This document shows, in pieces, positions 5,947 through 11,511 of a stretch of DNA of 11,511 nt. The translations under genes were made by a program, and so were the position numbers. Positions within the stretch are counted from its first letter, which is position 1. The number at the start of each line of letters is the position of its first letter. A model generated the notes under the pieces. That model was not told the origin of the DNA, made no database searches, and was given only the letters and a program-made list of their open reading frames with translations. Source of the stretch: Lachnospiraceae bacterium (GTDB lineage: Bacteria; Bacillota_A; Clostridia; Lachnospirales; Lachnospiraceae); the NCBI GenBank assembly GCA_018365895.1, contig JAGZJD010000067.1, positions 1 to 11,511 on the forward strand. Direction: 5' to 3'.

Positions 5947-7353
5947 ATGGATGTTCGTAAATTATATATTGATGGTGCATGGGTAGAAGGTGAAACAGGT
6001 GCAATGATTGATATTGAGGATCCGGCAACACATGAAGTTGTAGCCAGGGTTCCAAGAGGAAGCGAAAAAGATGTTGATAAAGCGGTTCAGGCTGCTAGAA
6101 AAGCATTTGAAACATGGCAGTATACACCACTGGAAACTCGAGTAGAGTTAATGAAAAAAGTTGTGGCAGGACTTAAGAGTCGTCGTCAGGAATTAATTGA
6201 AACAATTACAAAAGAACTTGGATCACCGTATACGGTATCTGCAGATGTACATACAGATCCATTCTTGTTAGAAGCAGAGCATTATATTGAAGTTGCAGCT
6301 AATTTCCAGTATGAAGTTCGGAGAAATACATCAGTAGTAAGAAGAGAGCCAGTTGGTGTTGTTGGCGGATTGACACCGTGGAATTTCCCGCTTGAGCAGA
6401 TAGAGAAAAAGGTTGTTCCGGCACTTCTTGCAGGAAACTGTGTTGTGCTAAAACCTAGTCAGTTTACACCTTTAACAGCATATATTCTTACCGAAGAAAT
6501 TGACAAAGCAGGGTATCCGCACGGCGTATTTAATCTTGTTACCGGACGAGGAGGAGAAGTAGGAAATGCATTATCACTTCATCCGGATGTTGATATGATT
6601 TCTTTTACAGGTTCTACAGATGCAGGACGTGAAGTTGCCCGCATGGGTCTTACAAATATTAAGAAGATTGCACTTGAGCTTGGTGGAAAATCAGCAGCAG
6701 TCTTCTTAAAAGGAGGAGACTGGGAGAATGGAGTAAAAGGTGTTCTTGATACAGTCATGCTGAATGCTGGTCAGACATGTAATGCATTAACAAGAATGCT
6801 TGTGCCGAGAGATGAATTAGCGAAAGCAGAAGAGATCCTTGTTCGTCAGGCAGCAGAATATAAATTTGGACCGATGGACGATCCAGCCACAACATTGGGA
6901 CCACTGTCTTCTAGAAAACAGTTTGATCGTGTAAAGAAATATATTGAGCTTGGTATTGAAGAAGGAGCCAGAGTTCTTATTGGCGGTGTTCCGGAAGATA
7001 ATGGCAGTTATGTAGCAGAGCCGACTATTTTCAGTGATGTTACAAGAAATATGAGAATTGCGCAGGAAGAAATCTTCGGGCCGGTATTGGTAGTTCTTCC
7101 GTATGATACAGTAGAAGAAGCTGTAGAGATTGCAAATGATAGTATCTATGGACTTGCAGGGGCTGTATATGGACCGGAAGAAGAAGCGAATATGGTTGCT
7201 CGCCAGATGAAAACAGGTACTGTTTATGTAAATGAAGGTCAGTGGGATGTAGCATCTCCATTCGGTGGATATAAACAGTCCGGACTTGGAAGAGAAGGTG
7301 GTGTAGAAGGATACGAAGAATTCCTTGAGGTTAAGACGATTTACGACAAATAG
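5947..7353 (+). CDS. Aldehyde dehydrogenase, probable 2-oxoglutarate semialdehyde dehydrogenase
   Basis: This is a complete NAD(P)-dependent aldehyde dehydrogenase of 468 residues. Counting from ATG 5947, the visible catalytic elements are N146 (TPWNFP), K169 (VLKPSQ), FTGSTDAGR (about 220-228), the general base E244 (LELGGK), the nucleophile C278 (NAGQTCN) and EEIFGPV. An ATG at 5941 is also in frame, but it lies only three bases after the AGGAG (5933-5937), while 5947 has nine-base spacing and is the likelier start. As the last gene of the operon it should oxidise 2-oxoglutarate semialdehyde to 2-oxoglutarate, yielding NAD(P)H. The Q in KPSQ, where many NAD-specific enzymes have E, leaves open the use of NADP. 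The family is broad, so substrate assignment rests mainly on the neighbours. Confidence 0.85.
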   Translation: MDVRKLYIDGAWVEGETGAMIDIEDPATHEVVARVPRGSEKDVDKAVQAARKAFETWQYTPLETRVELMKKVVAGLKSRRQELIETITKELGSPYTVSADVHTDPFLLEAEHYIEVAANFQYEVRRNTSVVRREPVGVVGGLTPWNFPLEQIEKKVVPALLAGNCVVLKPSQFTPLTAYILTEEIDKAGYPHGVFNLVTGRGGEVGNALSLHPDVDMISFTGSTDAGREVARMGLTNIKKIALELGGKSAAVFLKGGDWENGVKGVLDTVMLNAGQTCNALTRMLVPRDELAKAEEILVRQAAEYKFGPMDDPATTLGPLSSRKQFDRVKKYIELGIEEGARVLIGGVPEDNGSYVAEPTIFSDVTRNMRIAQEEIFGPVLVVLPYDTVEEAVEIANDSIYGLAGAVYGPEEEANMVARQMKTGTVYVNEGQWDVASPFGGYKQSGLGREGGVEGYEEFLEVKTIYDK

Positions 7354-7415
7354 TAGCATATTCAGAACAGACAATTAAAGATAAAATAAAAGTATTTCTG
7401 AATGATAAAATAAGT

Positions 7416-7464
7416 AAACAGGCATGTAGTATAGAATGATAAAATTCTGTATACATGCTTGTTT
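7416..7464 (+). terminator. Long hairpin ending the catabolic operon
   Basis: The arms 7416-7437 and 7444-7464 form a stem of about 21 base pairs around a 6-base loop. There are two G-T wobbles and one bulged G at 7429. The descending arm ends in GTTTT and the ascending arm begins with AAAC, so the run of T lies partly within the stem. It sits 63 bases after the aldehyde dehydrogenase stop codon. It probably stops transcription of the operon. A weaker 8-bp inverted repeat, ATTCAGAA/TTCTGAAT (7360-7367/7396-7403), precedes it. Confidence 0.6.
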
Positions 7465-7582
7465 TGCGCCGTCAGCACGGTTGTCAAATTGCCAAAATTC
7501 CAAATAGGTTTGCTTGCGGAGTGTTTTGTGTTATATTTAGGTTATATTAGCTATTAAAACAGAACATAAAGGAGAACGGAAG

Positions 7583-8239
7583 ATGAAACGAGATGTAGAT
7601 ATGAAAGAAATCTCTGATGGGAAGCGGTATCATGCCAATGATATGGTAAAAGCTGACTGTGGAGGTTGTGTAGGATGTTGTGACTGTTGCCAGAAGATGG
7701 GGAATTCCATTGTGTTGGATCCAATGGATGCTTTTCGGTTGGAAGTGAACCTGCATATGACATTTGAAGAGTTGTTGCAAAAATATCTGGAATTAAATAT
7801 GGTAGACGGAATCATTCTTCCGAATTTACAGATGAAGGGGCAAGAAGAATGCTGTGCATTTCTCAATGAAGAAGGGCGCTGCAGTATTCATGAATTTCGT
7901 CCGGGCATTTGCAGGCTCTTTCCGCTTGGACGAATTTACGAAGGGGGAGGATTTGCTTATTTTCTTCAAGTACATGAATGCCCGAAGTCAAAAACGAAGA
8001 TTAAGATAAAAAAATGGCTTGAGATACCGGAATTAAACCGTTATGAAGCATATATTCTTAGTTGGCATCAATTGCTAAAGAAAATAGAAAAAAGCATTGC
8101 CGTATCTTCCGATGAGAATTGGAGAAAGAGTGTGACGATGCTTTTGCTAAATACATTCTATGTAGCCGCTTATGAGGAAGACAGGGACTTTTACAGTCAA
8201 TTTGAAGAACGAAGAATGACGATGGAGAAGCTTTTATGA
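7583..8239 (+). CDS. YkgJ-family cysteine-cluster protein (putative metal-binding)
   Basis: The 218-residue protein has the cysteine pattern of the YkgJ/CxxCxxCC family (proposed zinc- or iron-chelating, function not established). An N-terminal cluster lies at C26, C29, C32, C33, C35 and C36, followed by C90, C91, C100 (EEGRCSIHEFRP), C110 (GICRLFPLG) and C133 (HEC). The RCSIHEFRPGICRLFPLG segment is the most diagnostic part. There is no signal peptide or membrane segment, so it is cytoplasmic. An AAAGGAG site precedes ATG 7583; a later in-frame ATG (7601) lacks a comparable one. Its stop overlaps the start of the flippase gene by four bases (ATGA), so the two are co-translated. Only weak promoter-like boxes (TATATT at 7532 and 7543, inside a repeated TTATATT) are visible upstream. 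A role in metal loading or protein modification is unproven. Confidence 0.75.
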   Translation: MKRDVDMKEISDGKRYHANDMVKADCGGCVGCCDCCQKMGNSIVLDPMDAFRLEVNLHMTFEELLQKYLELNMVDGIILPNLQMKGQEECCAFLNEEGRCSIHEFRPGICRLFPLGRIYEGGGFAYFLQVHECPKSKTKIKIKKWLEIPELNRYEAYILSWHQLLKKIEKSIAVSSDENWRKSVTMLLLNTFYVAAYEEDRDFYSQFEERRMTMEKLL

Positions 8240-9855
8240 GAAAGAAGAAAGCGATTGAGCCGACAGCTGTGTTAGTGCTTACCGGATTAAGTGTTGCTCT
8301 TGTAGACGTGGTATGCAGGATTTTTTTAAAGAAGATTATTGGTGATCAGGGATATGCATACTACAATTATGCATGGCAGACCTGTTTTTTTCTCATGCTG
8401 TTTTCTGTGAGAGGGATTTCTGAAGCGGTGTCAGAACTGATGTCGGAACGTTTGGCAGATCGGCAATATAAAAATGCACATCGGATTTTTGTGGGAAGCG
8501 GAATGTATGTACTGTTTGTCAGTGTGATTGCAGCAGCATGTGCATACTTGTTTTCGCGGCAATTACTTCCAAAGGGAGGGGAAGGTGCTATCCCGGCATT
8601 TCGTATTCTGCTGCCAGCTATTTTTCTTACAGGAATTCTCGGAGTCATGCAGGGATATTTTAGGGCTTATCGTAATATGATGCCGACAGTCATTTCAAAA
8701 GTTGTCGAAGCAGCTGTAGGTGCGGCGGTTACTCTGGGTGTTGGTATGGCGATGAGCAGTCGTGCCAGTGGATTGGATTCTGCGTCAAAGGCAAGATATG
8801 GAGCGATGGGAAGCGCATTTGGACCAGTGGCAGGAGCAATGAGCGGGATACTGTTTATGGTACTGATATTTTCAATCAATCGGCGGAAAATCCATAAACA
8901 TATTATAAATGACAAACATCATGCAGAGGCTGTTGAAAGTGTGAAAAGAAGTATTTTGCAGCAAATAAAGCCTCTTGCGTTTAGTATGGGATTTTTGGGG
9001 GCTGGTATTTATATAGATCAGATGCTGTTTGCTTCTATTATGGCAGAAAAGGGGATTGACGGAGGAACAGTTGCGAAAATGTTTAGTAGATTTAGCGGGA
9101 TGTATTTATCAGTGCTTTTAGTTCCGTTTACATTGGCGTGCGTGTCCTCTGCCATGCTGGCTCCTCATGTAAGGAAATGCTTTGTGTCGCGGAAATTTCG
9201 GGATTTGAAACAGAAGATTAACGATGGAATACGGAATACGATGTTATTCGTAATTCCAATTTCAGCGCTTTTATCAGCGTTTGCATTTCCTCTGATGCGG
9301 ATATTTTTCGGAAAACACACAGAAATGGCAGGGTGGATGCTGGTGTTTGGCAGTTGTGCAGTGATATTTTATTCACTTTCAGCAATTACGGGAAGAGTAT
9401 TGCTAGAGATTGGTCAGTCTGCTGTGTTATCGAAAAATGAACTGGCAGCTTTATTGGTAAATGTAGTATTAACAATTGTACTTACATCGGCGATTCCGTT
9501 GGACGGTTTTTCAGTGATGATTGCAAATTTGACAGCAGGTATTTTTTTGAGTATGCTGAACCAGAAGACACTTCGGAAATGTATTCGGTATCAGCCGGAA
9601 TATCAGATGACGTATATATATCCGGGCCTGGCAGCGTTTGGTATGGCGGCATCGGCAATGGCTCTCTATGGAATTATGGAGTATTTGTTTGAAAATTCTG
9701 TAGTAAGTCTGCTTGTGGCAATTTCGGCTGCAATAGTTTTGTACTTCATATATTATGTGTTGCTGACACATATAAAAGAAGAGGAATTAAGAAAAATGTA
9801 CATGGGAAATACATTGGTACGAATGATGAAGCTGCTGAAATTTATTGAGTTTTAA
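8236..9855 (+). CDS. Multi-spanning MOP-superfamily flippase, SpoVB/YtgP/polysaccharide exporter type
   Basis: The 539-residue integral membrane protein has many long hydrophobic segments spread along its length, for example around residues 11-30, 45-57, 88-107, 120-137, 157-173 and 198-213, consistent with 12-14 helices. The motif GYFRAYRNMMPTVIS beginning at residue 140, followed by a conserved EA, closely matches the GYFQG-x-x-x-M-x-PT signature of the SpoVB/YtgP branch of the MATE/MurJ superfamily. Length also fits that branch (about 520-550). Members are thought to flip lipid-linked cell-wall or polysaccharide precursors across the membrane, and SpoVB itself acts in spore cortex formation. 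The exact cargo cannot be told here. Its start overlaps the YkgJ-family gene by four bases. No sporulation genes are in the window, so a vegetative role is equally possible. Confidence 0.82.
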   Translation: MRKKKAIEPTAVLVLTGLSVALVDVVCRIFLKKIIGDQGYAYYNYAWQTCFFLMLFSVRGISEAVSELMSERLADRQYKNAHRIFVGSGMYVLFVSVIAAACAYLFSRQLLPKGGEGAIPAFRILLPAIFLTGILGVMQGYFRAYRNMMPTVISKVVEAAVGAAVTLGVGMAMSSRASGLDSASKARYGAMGSAFGPVAGAMSGILFMVLIFSINRRKIHKHIINDKHHAEAVESVKRSILQQIKPLAFSMGFLGAGIYIDQMLFASIMAEKGIDGGTVAKMFSRFSGMYLSVLLVPFTLACVSSAMLAPHVRKCFVSRKFRDLKQKINDGIRNTMLFVIPISALLSAFAFPLMRIFFGKHTEMAGWMLVFGSCAVIFYSLSAITGRVLLEIGQSAVLSKNELAALLVNVVLTIVLTSAIPLDGFSVMIANLTAGIFLSMLNQKTLRKCIRYQPEYQMTYIYPGLAAFGMAASAMALYGIMEYLFENSVVSLLVAISAAIVLYFIYYVLLTHIKEEELRKMYMGNTLVRMMKLLKFIEF

Positions 9856-9887
9856 TGCAAAGTAGCATAAAACTTTCAGAAAAACGG

Positions 9888-9916
9888 TTGAGATTTGCGT
9901 GCAATCCATTTATAAT
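9888..9916 (+). promoter_or_regulatory. Sigma-A promoter of the DUF5688 gene
   Basis: TTGAGA (9888-9893) and TATAAT (9911-9916) are separated by exactly 17 bp. The start of transcription would be near 9923, giving a leader of about 110 bases before the start codon at 10033. Confidence 0.78.
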
Positions 9917-9935
9917 AAAGATACATAATATTCTG

Positions 9936-9959
9936 GCACTGCCTATTCTATGGCAGTGC
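9936..9959 (+). terminator. Hairpin between the flippase and DUF5688 genes; terminator or leader structure
   Basis: GCACTGCC (9936-9943) pairs perfectly with GGCAGTGC (9952-9959) around an 8-base loop, followed by a moderately T-rich tail (ATTCTTAATCTATTTT). It lies 80 bases after the flippase stop and could end that operon. It also lies just downstream of the 9888-9916 promoter, near the 5' end of the DUF5688 transcript, where it could act as a stabilising or attenuating leader element. Confidence 0.5.
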
Positions 9960-9976
9960 ATTCTTAATCTATTTTC

Positions 9977-9992
9977 TGTACGGATCCGTACA
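9977..9992. promoter_or_regulatory. Perfect 16-bp palindrome in the DUF5688 leader
   Basis: TGTACGGATCCGTACA is fully self-complementary over 16 bp with no spacer. It lies about 55 bases downstream of the predicted transcription start and 40 bases before the start codon. A roadblock-type operator is the simplest reading; the protein that would bind is unknown. Confidence 0.4.
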
Positions 9993-10032
9993 TAATTCCA
10001 AGATGGGCGTTGTATAAAAGAGAGGAGAATAT

Positions 10033-10926
10033 ATGAATTATCAGCAGTTTATCAACGCAGTAAAACAGGAAATGAAAGGAAGTGTTGCCGGAGAAATTGA
10101 AATTTCTATTCAGGATACTTTAAAAAATAATGGAGTCAGAAGAAAGGGGTTGTTGCTGCAGGAAAAAGGACAGTTGATGAGTCCGACAATCTATTTGGAG
10201 GAATATTATCAACAGTATCGGACAGGAGTCAAACTAGCAGATATTACGGAACAGATTCAATCGCTTTACAGAGAACTTCGTATGAAACCAATCACAGAAA
10301 CAAGGTTTCTTTATGAATATGAACAAGTAAAAGATCGAATTGTTTTGAAAGTAATTAATCGAGAGAAAAATGAAGAGCTCTTAGAAACCATTCCGTATTG
10401 GCCATTCCTTGATCTGGCCATTGTATTTTATGTGCTGCTTGATATTAATGAAGCCGGTGCAGCTACGATGCCGGTTAATTTAGAACATTTGAAGATTTGG
10501 AATGTTACAGAGCAGGAGCTGCTAAAGAAAGCAAAAGAAAATGCAGTACGGCTGCTCCCGGCTCAGATTCGGACAATGAGTTCGATTGTGGCTGAAATTA
10601 TGGGAGCAGCCCCTAAAGAAGAAGTGGAAGATTTTATGTTTGTATTATCGAACAGCCTTCGCTGTCTCGGTGCAGTATGTATTGCATATGATGAAGTATT
10701 GTATTTGATCGGAGAACAGTTGGGAGAGAACTATTTTGTTTTGCCGAGCAGCATTCATGAAGTGATTATTGTGCCGGAAAGTGCAAGTCCCGGGTACAGT
10801 GATTTGAATGAAATGATCAGGGAGATTAATCAAACACAGGTGGCAGAAGAAGAGGTACTTGGGGATCATGCGTATTATTATGATTGTGCGAAAAAGGAAT
10901 TAAGAGCCTGCTGTTCAGAGGATTAA
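10033..10926 (+). CDS. DUF5688 family protein of unknown function
   Basis: The 297-residue soluble protein resembles the DUF5688 family, which is common, often in several copies, in Lachnospiraceae and related gut Clostridia. The recognisable N-terminal elements are MNYQQFINAV, KNNGVRRKGL (31-40) and SPTIYLEEYY (50-59). The rest is a mixed alpha/beta sequence with no catalytic motif, signal peptide or membrane segment that I can identify. A strong AGAGGAG site (10021-10027) precedes ATG 10033. The gene appears monocistronic with its own consensus promoter and structured leader. Downstream lies only a probable antitoxin remnant. Family members occur near accessory elements, but no role is established and none is proposed here. 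Confidence 0.75.
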   Translation: MNYQQFINAVKQEMKGSVAGEIEISIQDTLKNNGVRRKGLLLQEKGQLMSPTIYLEEYYQQYRTGVKLADITEQIQSLYRELRMKPITETRFLYEYEQVKDRIVLKVINREKNEELLETIPYWPFLDLAIVFYVLLDINEAGAATMPVNLEHLKIWNVTEQELLKKAKENAVRLLPAQIRTMSSIVAEIMGAAPKEEVEDFMFVLSNSLRCLGAVCIAYDEVLYLIGEQLGENYFVLPSSIHEVIIVPESASPGYSDLNEMIREINQTQVAEEEVLGDHAYYYDCAKKELRACCSED

Positions 10927-10960
10927 ATTCATTCAGAAGATACTAAACTTAAAGAAGAAG

Positions 10961-11050
10961 AGGGAATGGTTAAATGAAGAAGCTATGGAGATAGGAATCA
11001 ATTTTTCTCAAGTTCTACAAGAAGCATTGTTGAACAAATTAAATATGTAG
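10961..11050 (+). pseudogene. C-terminal relic of a HicB-like antitoxin
   Basis: The frame ending at TAG 11048-11050 encodes REWLNEEAM then EIGINFSQVLQEAL, closing with LNKLNM. This is the characteristic tail of HicB-like (arc/ribbon-helix-helix) antitoxins, whose C-termini read like WLN-x-x-A-x-x-x-GINFSQVLQEAL. No start codon with a ribosome binding site gives a full protein: the only in-frame ATG near (10985) would yield 21 residues, and upstream the frame runs without domain similarity into the end of the DUF5688 gene. No HicA-type toxin is nearby. It therefore looks like a degraded toxin-antitoxin module of which only the last 30 or so codons remain. It is recognised by motif memory, not by a search. 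Confidence 0.55.
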
Positions 11051-11056
11051 ATTTTA

Positions 11057-11078
11057 GAGAGCGAGTACTCGCGCTCTC
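11057..11078. repeat. GC-rich inverted repeat after the antitoxin relic
   Basis: GAGAGCG (11057-11063) pairs with CGCTCTC (11072-11078). A shifted perfect 12-bp palindrome, GCGAGTACTCGC (11061-11072), is nested inside it, so two alternative hairpins compete. No T run follows, so it is not a classical terminator by itself, though it stands next to one. Confidence 0.55.
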
Positions 11079-11088
11079 GGACTGTAGA

Positions 11089-11126
11089 AAAAGTTGGTGT
11101 TGGGAGCTACCCCCAGCACCACTTTT
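11089..11126. terminator. Strong Rho-independent terminator, probably bidirectional
   Basis: The left arm AAAAGTTGGTGTTGGG (11089-11104) pairs with the right arm CCCAGCACCACTTTT (ending at 11126), with one bulged base and one G-T pair. The loop contains AGCTA. A run of A before and TTTT after the stem allow termination on either strand. It separates the DUF5688 region from the tRNA gene. Confidence 0.8.
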
Positions 11127-11154
11127 CAGTAAATAGCCTCTGTATATTCTTTCC

Positions 11155-11167
11155 ATACATGTCTGGT
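11155..11167 (+). repeat. 13-base direct repeat flanking the tRNA-Arg region (copy 1; copy 2 at 11393-11405)
   Basis: ATACATGTCTGGT occurs at 11155-11167 and again, identically, at 11393-11405. In the second copy it spans the start codon of the downstream membrane protein gene. The two copies bracket the tRNA gene and its promoter. The origin is unclear. Confidence 0.5.
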
Positions 11168-11196
11168 AACGAGTTTTACATGATCTTTACTTTCTG

Positions 11197-11268
11197 TGCA
11201 TTGATAAATCTATATTGCAGAAAAAGCTCTTTACAAGTATTCGAAAATATGTTATTATTATCAATGCA
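11197..11268. repeat. 11-bp perfect inverted repeat enclosing the tRNA promoter
   Basis: TGCATTGATAA (11197-11207) and TTATCAATGCA (11258-11268) are exact reverse complements 50 bases apart. The -35 box and nearly all of the -10 box of the tRNA promoter lie between the arms. Confidence 0.5.
11230..11258 (+). promoter_or_regulatory. Probable promoter of the tRNA-Arg gene
   Basis: TTTACA (11230-11235) and TATTAT (11253-11258) are separated by 17 bp, each one base from consensus. Transcription would begin near 11265, about 28 bases before the mature tRNA 5' end. The stretch from 10927 to 11292 otherwise holds only the antitoxin relic, the two hairpins and the repeats listed here. Confidence 0.6.
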
Positions 11269-11292
11269 GTTTAGATAATAGCTGCATATTAT

Positions 11293-11364
11293 ACACCTAT
11301 AGCTCAGGGGATAGAGCACCGCCCTCCGGAGGCGGGTGCGGCGGTTCGAATCCGCCTAGGTGTG
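11293..11364 (+). tRNA. tRNA-Arg, anticodon CCG
   Basis: A complete cloverleaf can be drawn by hand. The acceptor stem is ACACCTA (11293-11299) with TAGGTGT (11357-11363), and the discriminator is G11364. The D stem is GCTC/GAGC around AGGGGATA. The anticodon stem is CCGCC/GGCGG with loop CTCCGGA, which places anticodon CCG at 11326-11328. The T arm is GGCGG-TTCGAAT-CCGCC (11340-11356), after a 4-base variable loop. CCA is not encoded and must be added after transcription. It decodes the CGG arginine codon. Confidence 0.95.
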
Positions 11365-11396
11365 TACTATGAAAATTGTATATCAGGAGTCAATAC

Positions 11397-11511
11397 ATGT
11401 CTGGTTCTGAAAAGACCCGTGACTGCTTTTGCGAATGTAAGATAACCCATAATAAGCGAATGTTTCTTGTGGGATTTTTCGTTATTGGAGTAATGGCAGC
11501 CGGACAGGCTT
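11397..11511 (+). CDS. Small membrane protein, N-terminal part (cut by window edge)
   Basis: ATG 11397 is preceded at seven bases by AGGAG (11385-11389), and the frame is open to the window edge (38 codons). The peptide begins MSGSEKTRDCFCECK, with three cysteines close together, and continues ITHNKR before a hydrophobic stretch MFLVGFFVIGVMAAG that looks like a membrane segment. I do not recognise the family. The basic residues before the hydrophobic stretch suggest a cytoplasmic N-terminus. The gene starts only 32 bases after the tRNA and has no promoter of its own that I can see, so it may be read through from the tRNA promoter. Confidence 0.5.
   Translation, partial: MSGSEKTRDCFCECKITHNKRMFLVGFFVIGVMAAGQA

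Noticed and set aside
6817..7374. 185-codon minus-strand open frame opposite the aldehyde dehydrogenase
   Set aside because: It is a shadow of a well-supported enzyme gene with catalytic residues on the other strand, and the peptide has unusual composition with no domain.
11159..11278. Short frame starting MSGNEFYMIF before the tRNA
   Set aside because: It has no ribosome binding site, overlaps the tRNA promoter and shows no domain; its MSG start is explained by the direct repeat.
11293..11511. Integrated element attachment site at the tRNA 3' end
   Set aside because: No repeat of the tRNA 3' end and no integrase gene are visible in the window.
1..11511. CRISPR array, insertion sequence or known riboswitch
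   Set aside because: No regularly spaced repeats, transposase motifs or terminal inverted repeats, and no recognisable riboswitch core were found by eye on either strand.

Overview
The window looks like chromosome of a low-GC, anaerobic Gram-positive bacterium, most likely a Lachnospiraceae-type Clostridium relative. The signs are A+T-rich intergenic DNA, strong AGGAGG-type ribosome binding sites, consensus housekeeping promoters, a DUF5688 gene (a family I associate mainly with Lachnospiraceae) and a SpoVB/YtgP-type flippase. The species cannot be named from the sequence.

Region 1 (1-7464) is a catabolic operon with a divergent regulator. The left edge holds the N-terminus of an XRE-type regulator on the minus strand. 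A 384-bp intergenic region follows. It carries two back-to-back promoters, each with a similar 14-bp palindrome just upstream of its -35 box. The plus-strand operon has seven tightly spaced genes: a proline racemase/hydroxyproline 2-epimerase family enzyme, a small [2Fe-2S] protein, an FAD/pyridine-nucleotide-fold oxidoreductase, a ferredoxin-plus-BFD-like iron-sulfur protein, a DAO-family FAD oxidoreductase, a DapA-family lyase and an aldehyde dehydrogenase. The set and order of activities match the oxidative trans-4-hydroxy-L-proline route: epimerisation to cis-4-hydroxy-D-proline, dehydrogenation to pyrroline-4-hydroxy-2-carboxylate, deamination to 2-oxoglutarate semialdehyde, and oxidation to 2-oxoglutarate. 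The dehydrogenase appears to be a four-polypeptide flavo-iron-sulfur complex. Its BFD-like [2Fe-2S] domain sits with a two-cluster ferredoxin on its own polypeptide, which is the most unusual part of the window. No transporter gene and no proline reductase genes are present.

Region 2 (7583-9855) is a translationally coupled pair: a YkgJ-family cysteine-cluster protein and a multi-spanning MATE/MurJ-superfamily flippase of the SpoVB/YtgP type.

Region 3 (9888-11050) has a consensus promoter, a structured leader with a hairpin and a perfect 16-bp palindrome, and a DUF5688 gene. After it comes a short stretch encoding what looks like the C-terminal tail of a HicB-like antitoxin with no intact gene around it.

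Region 4 (11057-11511) has two strong hairpins (the second a clear terminator), a promoter enclosed by an 11-bp inverted repeat, a tRNA-Arg(CCG) gene, and the start of a small membrane protein gene cut by the window edge.
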